Numbered from the stretch's first letter, positions 11,065 to 23,930 are shown. The stretch: DNA of 64,000 nucleotides from Halichoerus grypus (GCF_964656455.1 NC_135715.1:147181935-147245934), one strand, 5' to 3'. Notes: generated from the sequence alone by a model not told the origin. A program made the numbers and translations.

Positions 11065-12510
11065 AATCTGAGATTCTCTTCTGTTGTCAGTGAGGCCCAG
11101 ATCTTAGCAAAGACAACTGTGGCAAGGAAGTGGAGCAGACCAATGGGAAGTCTCTGTGAAGGGTCTTACTTTTTGAGTGCTTTCCCATAGATGAATCACA
11201 TTTAACATACAGATTTAATCTTCCCCTCCTACACTGAAATATTCCTTAATGACAAACTCTTCTGGGCCGTGGTGGAGAACAAATATGTAACCGAGTAAAG
11301 GAATACAGAGTAGCACACTGTGGGCGTATCTATGTTCATGAACTTTCAGTAACCAGCATCAGGTAAAATGGGATTCCATAAGGAGATGGCGAGTATAGAA
11401 AGAGTATGTTACCATAAGGAAAACTAAAAAGTGGACAACTCAAGAAGGACAAATAAAAAATTCCACAGTCTCGTATATACCAGTGGGATATAAGTCTTGA
11501 AAAGAGGAAAAAACGAACACTTGGTATACATTTAGAAACTCATGACAGTCTACATTCTCTAAGTATAAAGTGAAAAATGAAGTAGTTACTCTTGTCATCA
11601 CCATACAGAAGATGAAGTTGTGCTGTGTTTTTATCACCTCACTCCCTTTTTTTTTTTCTCTTGACTGATTTTGGAAACATAGACTCAGATTATTGTTACT
11701 ACTCTTCCCTTTTAAAACATAATCTTCCTTTTCAATAGTAATTTCTAGAATGTGCATTTAATTCTGTGACAGTTTCCACTTTAGGATTTCAACCCTCACA
11801 AGTCCTTTCATATCTTCCAATTCTTGAGTTTTCAATTTTGATCCTCTACCTGTTACCTAGATTCTTTCTTTATCCTTCAGCTAAAGTGATGGAGATGTTC
11901 ACAGAAATCTCCCACCTATTCTCCAGAAAATCTTTGTTTTGGTTCAGAGGATGGAGCTTTTCATCCTGTTTCTTAAGCCATCCTCATCAATTTTAAAGAA
12001 CATGGGATTATCATTTTCTGTCTTTCTTGTAGTAAGCCCTTACCCCTTTTTTTCCAGGGCTCATGTATGTTTTACTTTTCTATGTCTTTATTAGTATTCC
12101 ATCAGAAGTTGAGAAGGGCAAACAAGCTCTTTATTAAACCACCATCCTAACCTGCAAGTTTAATATTTGCAGTCATTGTTATCACAGAATCCAATTCCCA
12201 ATCTCAGTTTATAGGCTTCTATCTGACCAGCCAGCTCTAACTCCTAAATCATGAAGGAACACTTGAATATCACCCTTCCATTGTTAAATGATGTAACTAT
12301 AACAGAATAACCCAAAGTTATTTAAAATTTTTTTAAGTTTTTTTTTAGTTCAGTCACCTCTCATGCCCATTTTTTCAATTAACTTTTTAAAATTATTAAA
12401 TCTGAAAAAAATAAAAATTTCATTAAGTATTTTTTGTCTGAAAGAAAATACTTGAACGCACTAAGGTACACCAGAAATAGGCCTAAATGATGAATTAGGG
12501 GTTTGAGAGT
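11065..12510. other. unassigned DNA, no gene supported
   Basis: About 1.4 kb with no recognised family. Open frames of 105 codons (minus, 11440-11757) and 76 codons (plus, 11766-11996) show no recognisable domain, so I do not call them genes. Confidence 0.5.
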
Positions 12511-12514
12511 ATCC

Positions 12515-13395
12515 ACTTTTTTTTAATTCCAGTATAATTAACGTACAGTGTTAAACTGGTTTCAGGTGTACAGTATAGTGACTCAACAATTCTATACATT
12601 ACTCAGTGCTCATCAAGATAATGTACTTTTAATCCCCATCACCTATTTCAGCCATCTTCCCACCCACTCCCCCTCTCCTCTGGTAACCATCTGTTCCCTA
12701 AAGTCTATTTTTTGGTTTGTCTTTTCCTTTGTGCATTTGTTCCTAAATTTCACATATGAGTGAGATCATACAGTATTTGTCTTTCTTGACTGACTTATTT
12801 TGCTTGGCATTAGCTCCATCCATGTTGTTGCTGCAAATGACAAGATTTCATTCCTTTTTATGGCTAAATAATATTTCATTTTACATATATATACCACCTC
12901 TTCTTTATCCATTCATTTATTGATGGACACTTGGGCTGCTTCCATAATTTGGCCATTGTACATAATGCTGCAATAAACATAGTGGTGCATATATCCTTCA
13001 GAATTAGTGTTGTTGTATTCTTTGGGTAAATACCCAGTAGTGTGATTACTGGATCATAGGGTGGTTCTATTTTTAATTTTTTGAGGTAACTCCATACTGT
13101 TTTCCACAGTGGCTGCACCAGTTTGCATTCCCACCAACAATGCATTGGGGTTCCTTTTTCTCCACATTTTCACCAACACTTGTTTCTTGCATTTTTTATT
13201 TTAGCCATTCTGACATGTGTGAGGTGATATCTCATTGTCATTTTGATTTGCATTTCCCTGAAGATGAGTGATGTTAAACATCTTTTCATGTGTCTGTTGG
13301 CTATCTGTAATTCTTCTTTGGAAAAATGTCTGTTCGTGTCTTCTGCCCATTTTCAATTGAATTATTTGGTTTTTTTGGTGTTGAATTAGGTATTT
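12515..13395 (-). mobile_element. 5'-truncated L1: ORF2 C-terminus plus 3'UTR (antisense)
   Basis: Starts at a T-rich tract at about 12518 (the antisense A-tail), runs through the 3'UTR and enters the ORF2 C-terminus. The minus frame 12876-13145 retains 89 codons of the terminal ORF2 region, including the [16 protein letters not shown] motif, a PYDPVITLLGIYPK stretch and AKLWKQPKCPS. A minor AT microsatellite lies near 12884. No clear TSD was found; TGAATTAGG near 12490 and 13382 is not adjacent to the tail. Confidence 0.9.
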
Positions 13396-13905
13396 TTATA
13401 AATGCAACACATTTATATTGTAACTTACAAGTAAATTAGTGTTTTGTTTCCAAAAGTGAGTATTTCTTAAAGTGTCAACTTATTATAAGGAATTAAGAAA
13501 TGAGCCATCAGCATTAGAAAGAACAAGCTTGTTTGCATTCGCATATCATTTTGAGAACCTTAGAATTTGAAAGAATCTTACACCCCTTTTAGTTTATCCT
13601 CCAATTCAGTTCTGTTATACTCCCACCTCTGGTCTAGACTCTTAAAATTACTTATGTCATTTTAACTTTCACATGATCCTCTAGGCTATGATCCTCAAAC
13701 CTATGAAAAGTAAAAATGGTGCAAAACACATTGTTTTTATTAAAAGTATATCTTGCATTTATTGCTGGATAAGTGTTTGTTAGGGGAAACAAGGGCTAGC
13801 TGATGATAGGCCCCCAGGTCAAAGGTCCCAGGCACAAGTCTTCATCCTCTGAATACTTTCTATAAAGGTGAATTTACTGAGTCTTAAAGAAATATGTTTC
13901 TAGCA
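13396..13905. other. unassigned DNA
   Basis: No gene or repeat recognised. Confidence 0.5.
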
Positions 13906-13924
13906 CTGAATCAATCTATTTTCT

Positions 13925-14125
13925 TTTAAAAAAAAAAAAAGATTTTCTTTATTTATTTATTAGAGAGCGAGCGAGAGGGAAACAGCATGAGAGGGGAGAG
14001 GGTCAGAGGGAGAAGCAGGCTCCCCGCTGAGCTGGGAGCCCGATGCGGGGCTCAATCCCAGGACTCCGGGATCATGACCCGAGCCAAAGGCAGTTGCTTA
14101 ACCAACTGAGCCACCCAGGCGCCCC
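13925..14125 (-). mobile_element. CAN-SINE
   Basis: Minus-strand copy from A12GATTTTCTTTATTTATTTATT to GAGCCACCCAGGCGCCCC. The TSD TCAATCTATTTT lies at 13911-13922 and 14126-14137. Confidence 0.96.
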
Positions 14126-14249
14126 TCAATCTATTTTTTCTTGCCTTCAGATTCAAACTGAAACATCTACTCTTCCTAGGTCTCGAGCTTGCTAGCATTC
14201 ACGTTGAAACTACACCATTGGTTCTCGTGCGGTACAAAGTGTGACCAAT

Positions 14250-15125
14250 GAGAAGATGTGTTAACACTTCAAAAGTACTGCTTAAGTTTTCTAAACAGAC
14301 AGAAATCCAGGAAACACGTATGGGAAGGGATATTAAGGGTATGGGATAATGGTGGAAGGTACATAAAGTTGGATCAGGCTGAATTTACTGAATGGACTCA
14401 TGAAGCAGATCTGGCATCTAATGTTACAGTTTGGGGATATCAGAGGGGTCTCTAAAAGTTTGGTTGGCTGATTGGCTGAAACATGGATCAGAAGATTGCC
14501 CACAGCGAGCAAGGTAGAAATGGCAAGTTAGTATGGCATTTGCTTACTGATCATGGTGTCCTTAGAATTGAAAGGAAAAGCCCACTAAATTCTTACTTGA
14601 TCTGTATAAGTAGGGAAGTTCTAGGTCAAGTGAACCAAAGTCTAACCTGAATCATAAAAACAGGGGTCATGGCCCCTCAATCAATTTCCTGATTTAAGCC
14701 AGTTTACAGACCCAGAATCCCATGAATGAAATGGAGGCCTTCCCCGTGAGGGAGGATCCTAGTACACTGCCAAAAATTTATACTGGTCATCATTCTCCCA
14801 GTCTTCCCCAAAGGGACCTATAACCTTTTACTAAAGTAACTGCAGATTGGGGCAAAAGAAATAATCATACCTTTCAGAGACTACTGCACACTGGCTCTGA
14901 ACTGACACTAATTCCATAAGACCCAAAACATCAATGTCGTCCACCATTAGAATAGGGACTTATGAAAGTCAGGTGATCATTGGAGTTTCAGCTCAGGTCT
15001 ATCTCACAGTGAACTCAGTGGGTCCATGAATCCGTCCTGTGGTTATTTCTCCCATTCCAGAATGCATAAGTAGAACACACATACTCAGTAGCTGGCAGAA
15101 TCCCCACATGCTAGCTTATCAGTTG
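14250..15125 (+). pseudogene. ERVL-type gag-pro relic
   Basis: Degenerate internal region of an endogenous retrovirus in sense. A 65-codon frame at 14258-14455 contains WDNGGRYIKLDQAEF, which resembles the gag end of ERVL-type elements. Further on, around 14880-15110, conceptual translation in pieces shows TGSE followed by TLIP and DPK, and later a stretch ending near SWQNP in a shifted frame. This is the order of the retroviral aspartic protease region. At the active-site triad the usual Asp before TG is read as His. Several stops and frameshifts interrupt it, so it is non-functional. LTRs of MLT1 type lie downstream (16.08 and 18.01 kb), but I cannot show that they belong to the same provirus. 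Confidence 0.7.
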
Positions 15126-15454
15126 CTTGAAAAAAAAATCATATTTTCTCGAAGTCTTCTCCAAGTCACACATTTTCATTCCTTTTTATATTTCCTTAAA
15201 TGAAATTATTTCCAGGGTCTTCATCATGCCTAACATTGTACTATATTTTTTAATGCGTGACTAATATTGAAATTGTATTTACAAAAATCCCATGAGAATT
15301 TTTTCACATGAATTGCCAACAAGCAGAGTCGTTCGCAAATGCACTAAAGCAAACCATTTGAGCCTAAATAATGAAATTTATATTTACTGCTGTTAAATTT
15401 CATCTTCTTGTTTCTGGACTTGCACTAAAAGCTATCAAAGATATTTCTGAATCA

Positions 15455-15665
15455 TAAGTAATTCAATAGGCAAACATTTATTGATGGACTACTCTGAGTC
15501 AAGCCTGGTAATGGAGCTATAAAGATGAATAAGACACTGTCTTTGACCTCCAGTTGCTCTGTCTAGTAAGAGACATAAAAAAAGTAAATAATATAAATAA
15601 GCAATGTGATAAGTACTATGGGAGTGTTATGTTTAAAAAAAAAAAATGAGTAAATGGAGGTGCTG
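15455..15665 (+). repeat. ancient interspersed repeat, class unassigned
   Basis: 'caaacatttattgatggactactctgagtc' followed by 'gatgaataagacactgtc' and 'gataagtactatgggag' matches a widespread mammalian repeat whose consensus reads 'TTTATTGAGCACCTACTATGTG ... GATGAATAAGACA ... GTGATAAGTGCTATG'. I recognise the family by pattern but cannot assign its class. Confidence 0.5.
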
Positions 15666-16070
15666 GGAGAAGGACAGAAAAGACAATCAACCCTGAGCAT
15701 AGGCTTGACATGCCACTGCAAGGAATGGCAGATGGAGGGCTGAGAGATGAAAGAAAGAAGCAGAAGGGATAGGAGATGAAAAAGAGAAATACAGAGGGAG
15801 GCCAGTGGAGGGAGGGGGGGGGAAGGAGGCATAAAAGGTTAAGATTGAGGGCCAGGGAAGAGTCTGAAGTTTCCAGAACCCTGGATTTCCGAAACCCTCA
15901 ATCCAATGGCCCCTTAAGTTTTACTGTAAACTTTAAAAATCACTTAAATAAGTAAGTTTTAGATAAATTGGTATAAGTGGTAAAATAAAATACAAGTCAT
16001 TTGGTTAACTGATCTTTCGACAACTGAGCTTTTGATAAATTTACCCAGAGTCTTAGATTTGTAAGTTGTG
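15666..16070. other. unassigned, purine-rich then AT-rich
   Basis: Contains a GA-rich stretch at about 15725-15830 with a G9 run near 15812. No gene. The 89-codon minus frame here reads low-complexity sequence. Confidence 0.5.
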
Positions 16071-16075
16071 GAAGA

Positions 16076-16590
16076 TTGTATTTTCTAAAAATGGCTGCAA
16101 AAATATCTCTCATCTTCTATGCTCTTCTACAAAGTGAACTTGCCCCCAGTGAGGAGCAGAGTTTATTATTCCACCATCTTATGACTGCTTTGACCAACAT
16201 AATATGACAGAAATGACACTTTGTCACTTGCAGGAATAGCCCTTACCTGCCCTGGTGCTTTTGCTTCCTGCCTTTTGTAAAAATTGCTTTTGGGACACTC
16301 CTTCTCAGAACCCACCTGCCAAGCTGTGAAAAGTCCAAATTACCTGGAGAGGGCACATGTAGGCATTCTGCTTAACAGTCCCGGCCAAACATCAACTGTC
16401 AGCCATGTGACTGGGTCATTCGGAATGTCCAGCCCAGTCAATCTTTTAGAGGACTTCAGTCCCATCTAAAATCTGACTGGAACTGCATGAGAGTATACAA
16501 ATAAGAACTGCCTTACTGAGTCCATCGACCTGAGCAATAATAATACAATATTGTTTTGAGCCATTAAGTTGAGTTAGTTTGTACACATCA
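16076..16590 (+). repeat. MLT1-type MaLR LTR
   Basis: Sense LTR. Landmarks are 'gaccaacataatatgacag', 'gccaagctgtgaaaagtcc', 'acctggagagggcacatgtag', 'gcatgagagtatacaaataag', and the typical end 'gttttgagccattaagttgag' plus 'taattaactag'. Diverged and non-coding. Confidence 0.75.
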
Positions 16591-16817
16591 GTAATTAACT
16601 AGAAAAGAAGGTTAGGGAAAACACAGGGTTTACTAGCTGATGACTAAGTAAACTGAACTACAATGGAATTAACTAAATCACAGAGTGGTTAGGTTAATAA
16701 ACCCTGATAATAGGAAGAGGGGATATTCTGTTCTCAAAGTTCAGATATGGCCTAAGTGTTTATTTCTGGACCAACAAAGTTTCCTGCTTAAGAGATTATG
16801 TGAGCAGCAATGCCATT
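16591..16817. other. unassigned DNA
   Basis: No feature recognised. Confidence 0.5.
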
Positions 16818-16833
16818 AACCAAACAGAATTTT

Positions 16834-17017
16834 TTTTTTTAAATGTTATTTATTTGTCAGAGACAGTGAGAGAGGGAACACAAGCAGGGGGAATGGGAGA
16901 GGGAGAAGCAGGCTTCCCGCTGAGCAGGGAGCCCGATGCAGGGCTTGATCCCAGGACCCTGGGATCGTGACCTGAGCCGAAGGCAGACACCAAATGACTG
17001 AGCCACCCAAGCGCCCC
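16834..17017 (-). mobile_element. CAN-SINE
   Basis: Minus-strand copy with a small deletion in the tail repeat (AAATGTTATTTATTTG). The TSD AACCAAACAGAATTT lies at 16818-16832 and 17018-17032. The 157-codon minus frame 16850-17323 reads through this SINE and its flank and is not a gene. Confidence 0.96.
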
Positions 17018-17032
17018 AACCAAACAGAATTT

Positions 17033-18005
17033 AAAAGGGAACAGTGCGTTCAACCAAAAAACTGAAGCAACTTTTAATATGTTGAGTTTGCGTTGTTTAT
17101 ATTTGTTTAACATGATCGATAATACTTTGTAAATATAGGCTTTGAACTTGGGAAGGAGATATGATCTGTATGTACCAGAGTCATTGGCATACAGAAAGTT
17201 ATTTATCAAAGATAAGCCATAGAAGGTGGTGATATTACCCAGAGAAATTACAAAGAGAAGTTCCAAAAGAAAGCCATGAGAAATACTGACAATTAAAAGG
17301 TGAGCACAGAGAATTTTTGGCACAATTTCTATTAAAGACCATCATTTTCCACTTTCAAATAGGACTCAATTTATCTTATCATTGGGATGGAGAAAAGAAA
17401 GAAATACTGTTCTTTTTTATACAATCCTGTATAAATTTTAGGATTTGGACAAGGGAGAACAGGTAATGCTGCCTAATATGACTGAATTCACACTGAAATT
17501 GCATGATGAAATAGTATATCAACATCATACTGTTCAGGACTTGCACTGTATAAGTAATAAGTAATGTATATGTGATTGAGTCTATAATTACACCCAGCAA
17601 TTTAGTATAAGATAACAGACCAAAATAGGACCTATAAACATCAGAAAATTAATTTCTTTCACACAATGTTTACAAAGCATTAATAATTTCATCTTATTTT
17701 CATGACAACTTTAATCTCTGCACAAAGTTCACAGATCAAGCTGTAAATTCAGACTATTTGAGGTTAAAAATATATAGTATACATTTTAGTGAGAAAATCC
17801 TGGTGCATATTATTTCCGGAAAAGTGAAGTATTTGTTCTAAGTATCAACACAAAGAAACATAAATCAAATTTTCTGTGTGAATATATAATCGGATTTTTT
17901 CTGAATTTAAATTTTTATTGATCACAAAAGCATACCAGTTGCATTTATTGTAAGTAATGTAGTAATTAATCAACAGTAGAAGGGCAGTGTAGTAGATTAG
18001 ATGAT
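17033..18005. other. unassigned AT-rich DNA
   Basis: No gene or recognised repeat. Confidence 0.5.
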
Positions 18006-18009
18006 TTTC

Positions 18010-18635
18010 AGCAAATATTTATTTCTTATCTCAAACCTCCATGGAAGTACATTTTCCAACCTCATGGATATTAGACTTGGTCATATGACTTGCTTTGGCC
18101 ATTGAAATGTAGGCAGAAGTGAAAGAGTGTCAGTTTCAAGCCCAGGGTTTAAGAGATTTCTGCTTACCGGGCGCCTGGGTGGCTCAGTTGGTTAAGCGAC
18201 TGCCTTCGGCTCAGGTCATAATCCTGGAGTCTCAGGATCGAGTCCCGCATCGGGCTCCCTGCTCAGCGGGGAGTCTGCTCCTCCCTCTCCCGCTCCCCCC
18301 TCTTGTGCTCTCTCTCTCTCACTCTCTCTCTCAAATAAATAAATAAAATCTTTAAAAAAAAAAAAAAGAGAGATTTCTGCTTACCTTGGGAACTTTCCAC
18401 CCCTTCCATTAACCAAAAAATAAATAAAAATTAAAAATGGCCCCAAGGAGCTACTTCCTTCCAATTTGGGGACCAAAAGACATTTGGAACGGAGCTTCCC
18501 TGGCTGATTTACACACCTGCAGCCAGAAGGAGAGCGAGAAGCATAGCAACTGCAGAGATATAACTGTGCGAGTAAGTATCCTTTGAAGCCACTGAGTTGT
18601 GGCGATATTACTGAGGTAATAACTGACTGAAACAG
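18010..18635 (+). repeat. MLT1-type MaLR LTR, split by a SINE
   Basis: The left part has 'ggtcatatgacttgctttgg', 'ccattgaaatgtaggcagaa' and 'gtttcaagcccaggg'. The right part has 'tgaagccactgagttgtgg' and 'ataactgactgaaac', the usual MLT1 ends. The CAN-SINE at 18169-18368 sits in the middle. Confidence 0.75.
18169..18368 (+). mobile_element. CAN-SINE, young, inside MLT1 LTR
   Basis: Full-length near-consensus copy. A perfect 17-bp TSD, AGAGATTTCTGCTTACC, lies at 18152-18168 and 18369-18385. Confidence 0.97.
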
Positions 18636-18639
18636 GTAG

Positions 18640-20525
18640 CTCAGAAAAAGTTAATATACTAATTCATATAAAAATATTTTTTGACATCAAAATACTTCAC
18701 AAACCCATATTCAATTTGTAAGAAGTAAGAAAAAATAAAGGCATGTTATATTTTTAATATTGTTAGACCTCGACTGGGATAAAAATAGAGGCGCGCCATC
18801 AATCAAATATGCTATATAATTAAGGTAAAGTTAAAAAGGACCCATTTGTAAATAATTCATGTCTACCTTTATAAGCAAAGTCAAGTCATGAAAATTTTAG
18901 TAAATGGTCATGAATAATAAACATTCAAATACTATAAATTTATGTATTAATCAAAGAGTAGATAAGTGTCTATTTCTGCAGAGGAAGAGAAAAATAGAGT
19001 GGTAAACATATATCAAAGTAGTATTCATAAAAGAAATAATGCATTGATTAGAGCTCTCTAAAATTAGAGGAAGTGCTATTATGACCATAAAAGCATTTAA
19101 CTTGACGTGAACTTTTAATTTAATTGGTTTTTATCTGATCAAAAGTCATAAAAAGTCATTCAAGTCTCTCATAAATCAGGAACTGAAAAAAATCACTAAA
19201 ACAAAGATAAATATCTCACATAAATAAATAACTCATCTTTCTCTAACTTTCTCAATGCACTTCTTGTTATTTGCCAAGAAAAAAGGAAACTTAGTGTCTT
19301 GTGAAATAAAAGTTTACATATATTTCTAAACATAAACATAGGAAATGTTTTAAAGGTCTCCTTTTATGAAAAAAAAATTAAGATTTTCCTATCTCAGTGC
19401 CTCAATGCAGAAAAAAAACTTAAGTATCATTCTACAATTAATATTTTTAATGTTTTGTATTTGAAAACCAATTTGAAGAATTCATTTTCAAGATTATTTG
19501 GAAACAATTAAAATAATACAATTTGGTGCTTTTTATTTTTAAAGATCTTTAAAAATTATGTCAGTTTGAATAAAAGTGAGCAAACTCAGTTTGGCCAGAT
19601 TGCATCAGGTGATCATAAGCAAAGCAATATCAAAATACTCAAACCAGACTGACAGAAAAAGACTGAAGCGGGAAAAGTCCAGCTATGAAATCTACAATAG
19701 GAGGAAACAGAAAAGCTAGAATGACGTAAATTTAGTTTTGAAAGGGGGAAATATGAATGAAGAGGAAACACTACTAGGCTATCATGAAGCAGTTTAGTTA
19801 CAGTAGATGCAAATCAGATGAGATATGAATGCAATGGGAATTACCAGCACCAAAAGGCATGTTCGGTGAGGGCTGAGGCTGGAATTAAGATAAGTCGAAC
19901 TCTCTATGTTATTTTTGACAAGGTTACTGTTTGAACATAGCATAAAAAAATTGCCATGAAATAAACTGGTTCATAATATTGTGCTGAACTGTGTGTAATA
20001 TATCAGCTCAGACAAGGAGATTGGTGCTGTTGTCCAAAGCATTTTCCCTTTTTCTAGGGTAAGTAGAAACTACAGTAGATGATTTAAGACTTATGATGAG
20101 TCATATTATGGGTCATAATAAAACTTATGATCCTTAAACTAGAGTGCTTCTGAATGAGGGAATGGATTATAGTTTAGAGTTATAATAAAAATGTACATCA
20201 ATTTGACATTTTAAAAGTCCAAAATAGTATTTGAAATAAAATAATATGTAAATTATTATCCCTATTTAGTAACAACCTATATACATAAAGGGAGTAATAA
20301 AAGAGAGAAAAACAAGTCTGAGAAGGATACACTAAAATTATCATTATTACCATAGGATGAGATGGCAGAATAGAGTCCCTTTCCTTTATGTGCTTTACTA
20401 TAGTTTGAACTTTTATAAACTTGTCTTTTTTTTTTTTTGAATTTAAAATTCATTTAAAAGTCTCACCTCAGAAGTATCTTTTTCAAGAAAACTGAGTTTC
20501 CTCTACTATGCTTCCCATTCTGTGC
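18640..20525. other. unassigned AT-rich DNA
   Basis: Almost 1.9 kb with no gene, no recognised repeat and no open frame of note. A single GGCGCGCC octamer at 18791 is the only CpG-dense spot. Confidence 0.5.
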
Positions 20526-21332
20526 ACTCTTATTTATTCATATTTCCACACAATATAATACATATAGAATTTAGCAAAATGCCAAGACATATGATCAAAA
20601 CACAAAAATCAATTGCATCTCTAAATATAAGCAAGAATCATCTAAAAGACAAATAAAAATAAAACATTATTTACAATAAGATCAAATACTGATGAATAAT
20701 AGGTCTAATGGAAGATGTTTATAAGCTCTATGGGGAAAAATATAAAACAAAAAAAATTAAAGGAAGTGATACAGTCTTCATGGATGAAAACACTTAATAT
20801 ATAAAACTGTCAATTCTCCCTAGGCTGATCTCTAGCCACAGTGCAACTTCAGTCTGCATGCAAACAGGGTATTTTTTAATTAGAACTGATAAAATGATTT
20901 TAAAATTATATGAACATGTAAAAAGCCAATGACAGAAGAACACAGAGAAGGAATCACCCTGCAAGAATTTGTGTCTTCTGCTGTAGTAATTAGACACTGT
21001 AGTACTACTTTAGGCACAGACAAATTAAATAATGCAGTAAAGGGCCCAGAAGCAGATGTATACATACATAGAACTTTGATATATAACTAAGATGTTCTGC
21101 CAGATTACTGAAGAAGAAGGTATTTATTAAATAAAGGAGACTGAAAAGTTATCTAAATAGGAAAAAAATAAGATAAAATTTCATCCCTACCTTATATTAC
21201 ATACCAAAAAAAAAAAAAAAAAATCCAGATGAACCAATTTATATGGTTGAACAAAGAACAAAGAACAAAGCTTTAAACTATTAGCAGAAAAGATAAGTAA
21301 ATATCTCTCTGGTTTTGTGATACAGAGTATTT

Positions 21333-21430
21333 CTTTCCTTTTTTAGAGAGAGAGAGAGGCAGAAGTAGGGGCAGAGGCAGAGGGAGAGAGAGAATCTTAA
21401 ACAGGTTCCAGGCCCAGCGCAGAGCCCAGG
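21333..21430 (-). mobile_element. old, truncated CAN-SINE
   Basis: Only the CT-rich body side remains, read antisense as AGAGAGAGAGAGGCAGAAG and AGAGAGAGAATCTTAAACAGG to CAGCGCAGAGCCCAG. Head and B box are missing. Confidence 0.7.
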
Positions 21431-21495
21431 TTTCCCCAGAAGTATTTCATGAACGTGATAGAAAGGAGTGCTAACTATAAGGGACATGATATATT

Positions 21496-21680
21496 GGGGC
21501 TCCTGAGTGGCTCGTCAGTTGAGTGTCTGACTCTTGATTTAGGCTGGGGTCATGATCTCAGGGTCGTGAGATTGAGCCCCAAGTGGGGATCCATGCTTAC
21601 TGTGGAGTCTGCTTGAGATTCTCGCTTTCCCTTCCCCTCTGCCCCGCCCCCTGCTCAAGTGAAATCGATTAAAAAAGAGA
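21496..21680 (+). mobile_element. older CAN-SINE variant
   Basis: GGGGCTCCTGAGTGGCTCGTCAG head with the 'GACTCTTGATTT' variant body typical of older carnivoran copies, ending in a short A-rich tail. A perfect 13-bp TSD, GACATGATATATT, lies at 21483-21495 and 21681-21693. Confidence 0.95.
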
Positions 21681-23681
21681 GACATGATATATTAACTATT
21701 TAAAATTAAGAATTATTAATCTAAAGACACTTTTTAAAACTGAGGGAAAATAATATTAAGAACACATTAAGAACAAATCATTACAAAAAAGGCAACCTAA
21801 TCAAAAATGAAGAAAAGGCATGAATAGGCATTTTATAGAAGAGGAAAAAAGCATATACTGATATGAGCATACATTGTCATTTCCACTAGTGGACAGGGGA
21901 ATACAACAAAGAAAACCCATTATTATCACTTGGTTGGCAAAAATTAAGATGCCTAACATTACAGGTATTAAAAATAGTATTTCTTACACTTTGCTGGTGA
22001 AAGTATACGTTAAAATAGTATTACAGCAAGTTGGCTCTAGATATAGAGAAACTCTTACTAATATAGACCAGGGGACTTGTACAAGAACGTTCATAGCAGC
22101 ACTGAACATAATAAAAAACCCTTGAAGTAATCCAAAGAACACCTACAGAAGAATTAATAAATTCTGATCTAGTCATAAGTGGAATATTATATAACATACA
22201 TAATATATAAATAATATAAAATGTATAAATATGTAAAGTAATTAATTGCTTTCATTTGCCAAACATTGAGTAAAAACACCTGTAGAAGATATAGTCTGAT
22301 ATTTTTTTTGCTTTATCAATAGACTTTATTTTGTAGAGCAGTTTTAGATTTTTGAGAAAAACTGAGCAAATAGTGCAGTGTTCTGACATACCCTCACCTG
22401 TGCAGTTTCCCCTATTATTAACATCAGGCATTTGTGCAGTATCATTCTTACAATTGATGAAACAATATTAATATGTTGTTATTACATAAGGTCCAAGACT
22501 ACATAAGGTTCACTCTTTGTGTTGTACAATTCTGTAGGTTCTGACAAATGTATACGGTCACGTACCCACCATGACAATCCTATACAGAATAGTTTCTCCA
22601 CCTGAGAAGTGCCCTGTGCTCCACCTATTCATCTCTCTCTCCCTCTCTCCTTCCGTCTCTTCTTCCCCTCACACCCCTAGCAACTACGGATCTTTTTACC
22701 GTCTCTATAGCTTTGGTTTTTTTCAGCATGTTAAATGGTTGGAATAATACAGTACATAGCTTTTTCAGACTGGCTTCTTTCACTTAGCAATATGCATTCA
22801 TAGTTCTTTCATGTCTTTTCATGGCTTGAAAGCTCATTGATTTTTATTGCTAAATAATACTACATTGCATAGATTACCAGTTTGTTTATCCATTCATCTA
22901 TTGAAGGACATCTTGGTTGCTTTCAGCTTCTGACAATTACGAATAAAACTTCCATAAGCGTTCATAAGCAAATTTGTGCACTGACATAAGTTTTCAACTC
23001 AGTTGGGTATATACCTAGGAAGCAATTGCTGGATCATATGGTAAGACTATGTTTAGCTCTGTAAGAAACTGCCAAACTATCTTCCAAAGTAGCAGTACAA
23101 TTTTGCATTTTCACCAGCAACGAATGAGAATTCCTGTGGTTTCACATTCTTGCCACTTATTTTGTACTGTCAGCTTTATGGATTTTAGCCTTCCCAATAG
23201 GTATGTAAAGTTATTGTTGTTTTCATGTGCAATTCTCTAATGACGGATGATGTTGAGTATCTTTTCCTATGCTTCTTTGCTATTATTTTATCTTCTTCAA
23301 TGAGGTTCAGATCTTTAGCAAACAATTTTTTAATTGAATTATTTGTTTTCTTGTTGAGTTTCAGGACTTCTTTGTATACTTGAATACAAGTCCTTTATCA
23401 AATAAGTGTTTTTGCAAATAGTTTCCCCAAGTCTGTGATTTGTCTTTTCATTCCATTAACATTGTCTTTTGCAGAGCAGAAGTGTTTAATTTTAATGAAG
23501 TCAACTTAACTTTTTCTTTCATGGATCTTACTTTCAGTGTTGTACCTAAAAATTATCACCAACCCAAAGTCACCTAGATCTTCCCCTGTTATTTTCTATA
23601 AATTTTATAAATTTTGTGTTTAACATTGAAATCTATCACCCATATTGAGTTAATGTTTGTGAAAGGTGTGAGGACTGTGTC

Positions 23682-23768
23682 TAGATTCTCCTTCCTTCTC
23701 TCCCTCCCTCCCTTCCTTTCTCTCTTCCCTCCTTCCTTCCTTCTTTCCTTCCTTTCTCTTTCCTTTTT
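23682..23768. repeat. (CTTCC/CCCTT)n polypyrimidine microsatellite
   Basis: Imperfect CTTCC, CTCC and CTTT units on the plus strand inside the antisense L1. The open frames on both strands here are simple-sequence artefacts. Confidence 0.9.
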
Positions 23769-23930
23769 GCATGTAGGCATCAGTTGTTCCAGTACTATAT
23801 ATTATAAAGATTATCCTTTCTCCATTGAATTACTTTTGCTCCTTTGTTAAATATCTGTTGATTACATTTGTGTGACTATTTCTGGGCTCTCTACTCTGTT
23901 TCACTGATCTGTCTATTCCTTCTTCAATGC

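Larger units (their letters stand above)
20530..22296 (+). mobile_element. ancient L1 ORF2 relic, split by two SINEs
   Basis: Diverged sense L1. Landmarks in order are 'aaactgtcaattctccctagg' (ORF2 after RT), 'gaatcaccctgcaagaattt', 'agtaattagacactgtagt', 'agcagaaaagataagtaaat', 'attacaaaaaaggcaaccta', 'cattgtcatttccactag' and 'cagcactgaacataat'. The order matches the last third of ORF2. Old CAN-SINEs occupy 21333-21430 and 21496-21680. Frames are destroyed. Confidence 0.75.

Noticed and set aside
11440..11757. 105-codon minus-strand frame
   Set aside because: No recognisable domain, splice context or codon signal.
12489..13390. TGAATTAGG as TSD of the antisense L1
   Set aside because: The left copy is about 20 bp from the T-tract and only 9 bp long, so it may be chance.
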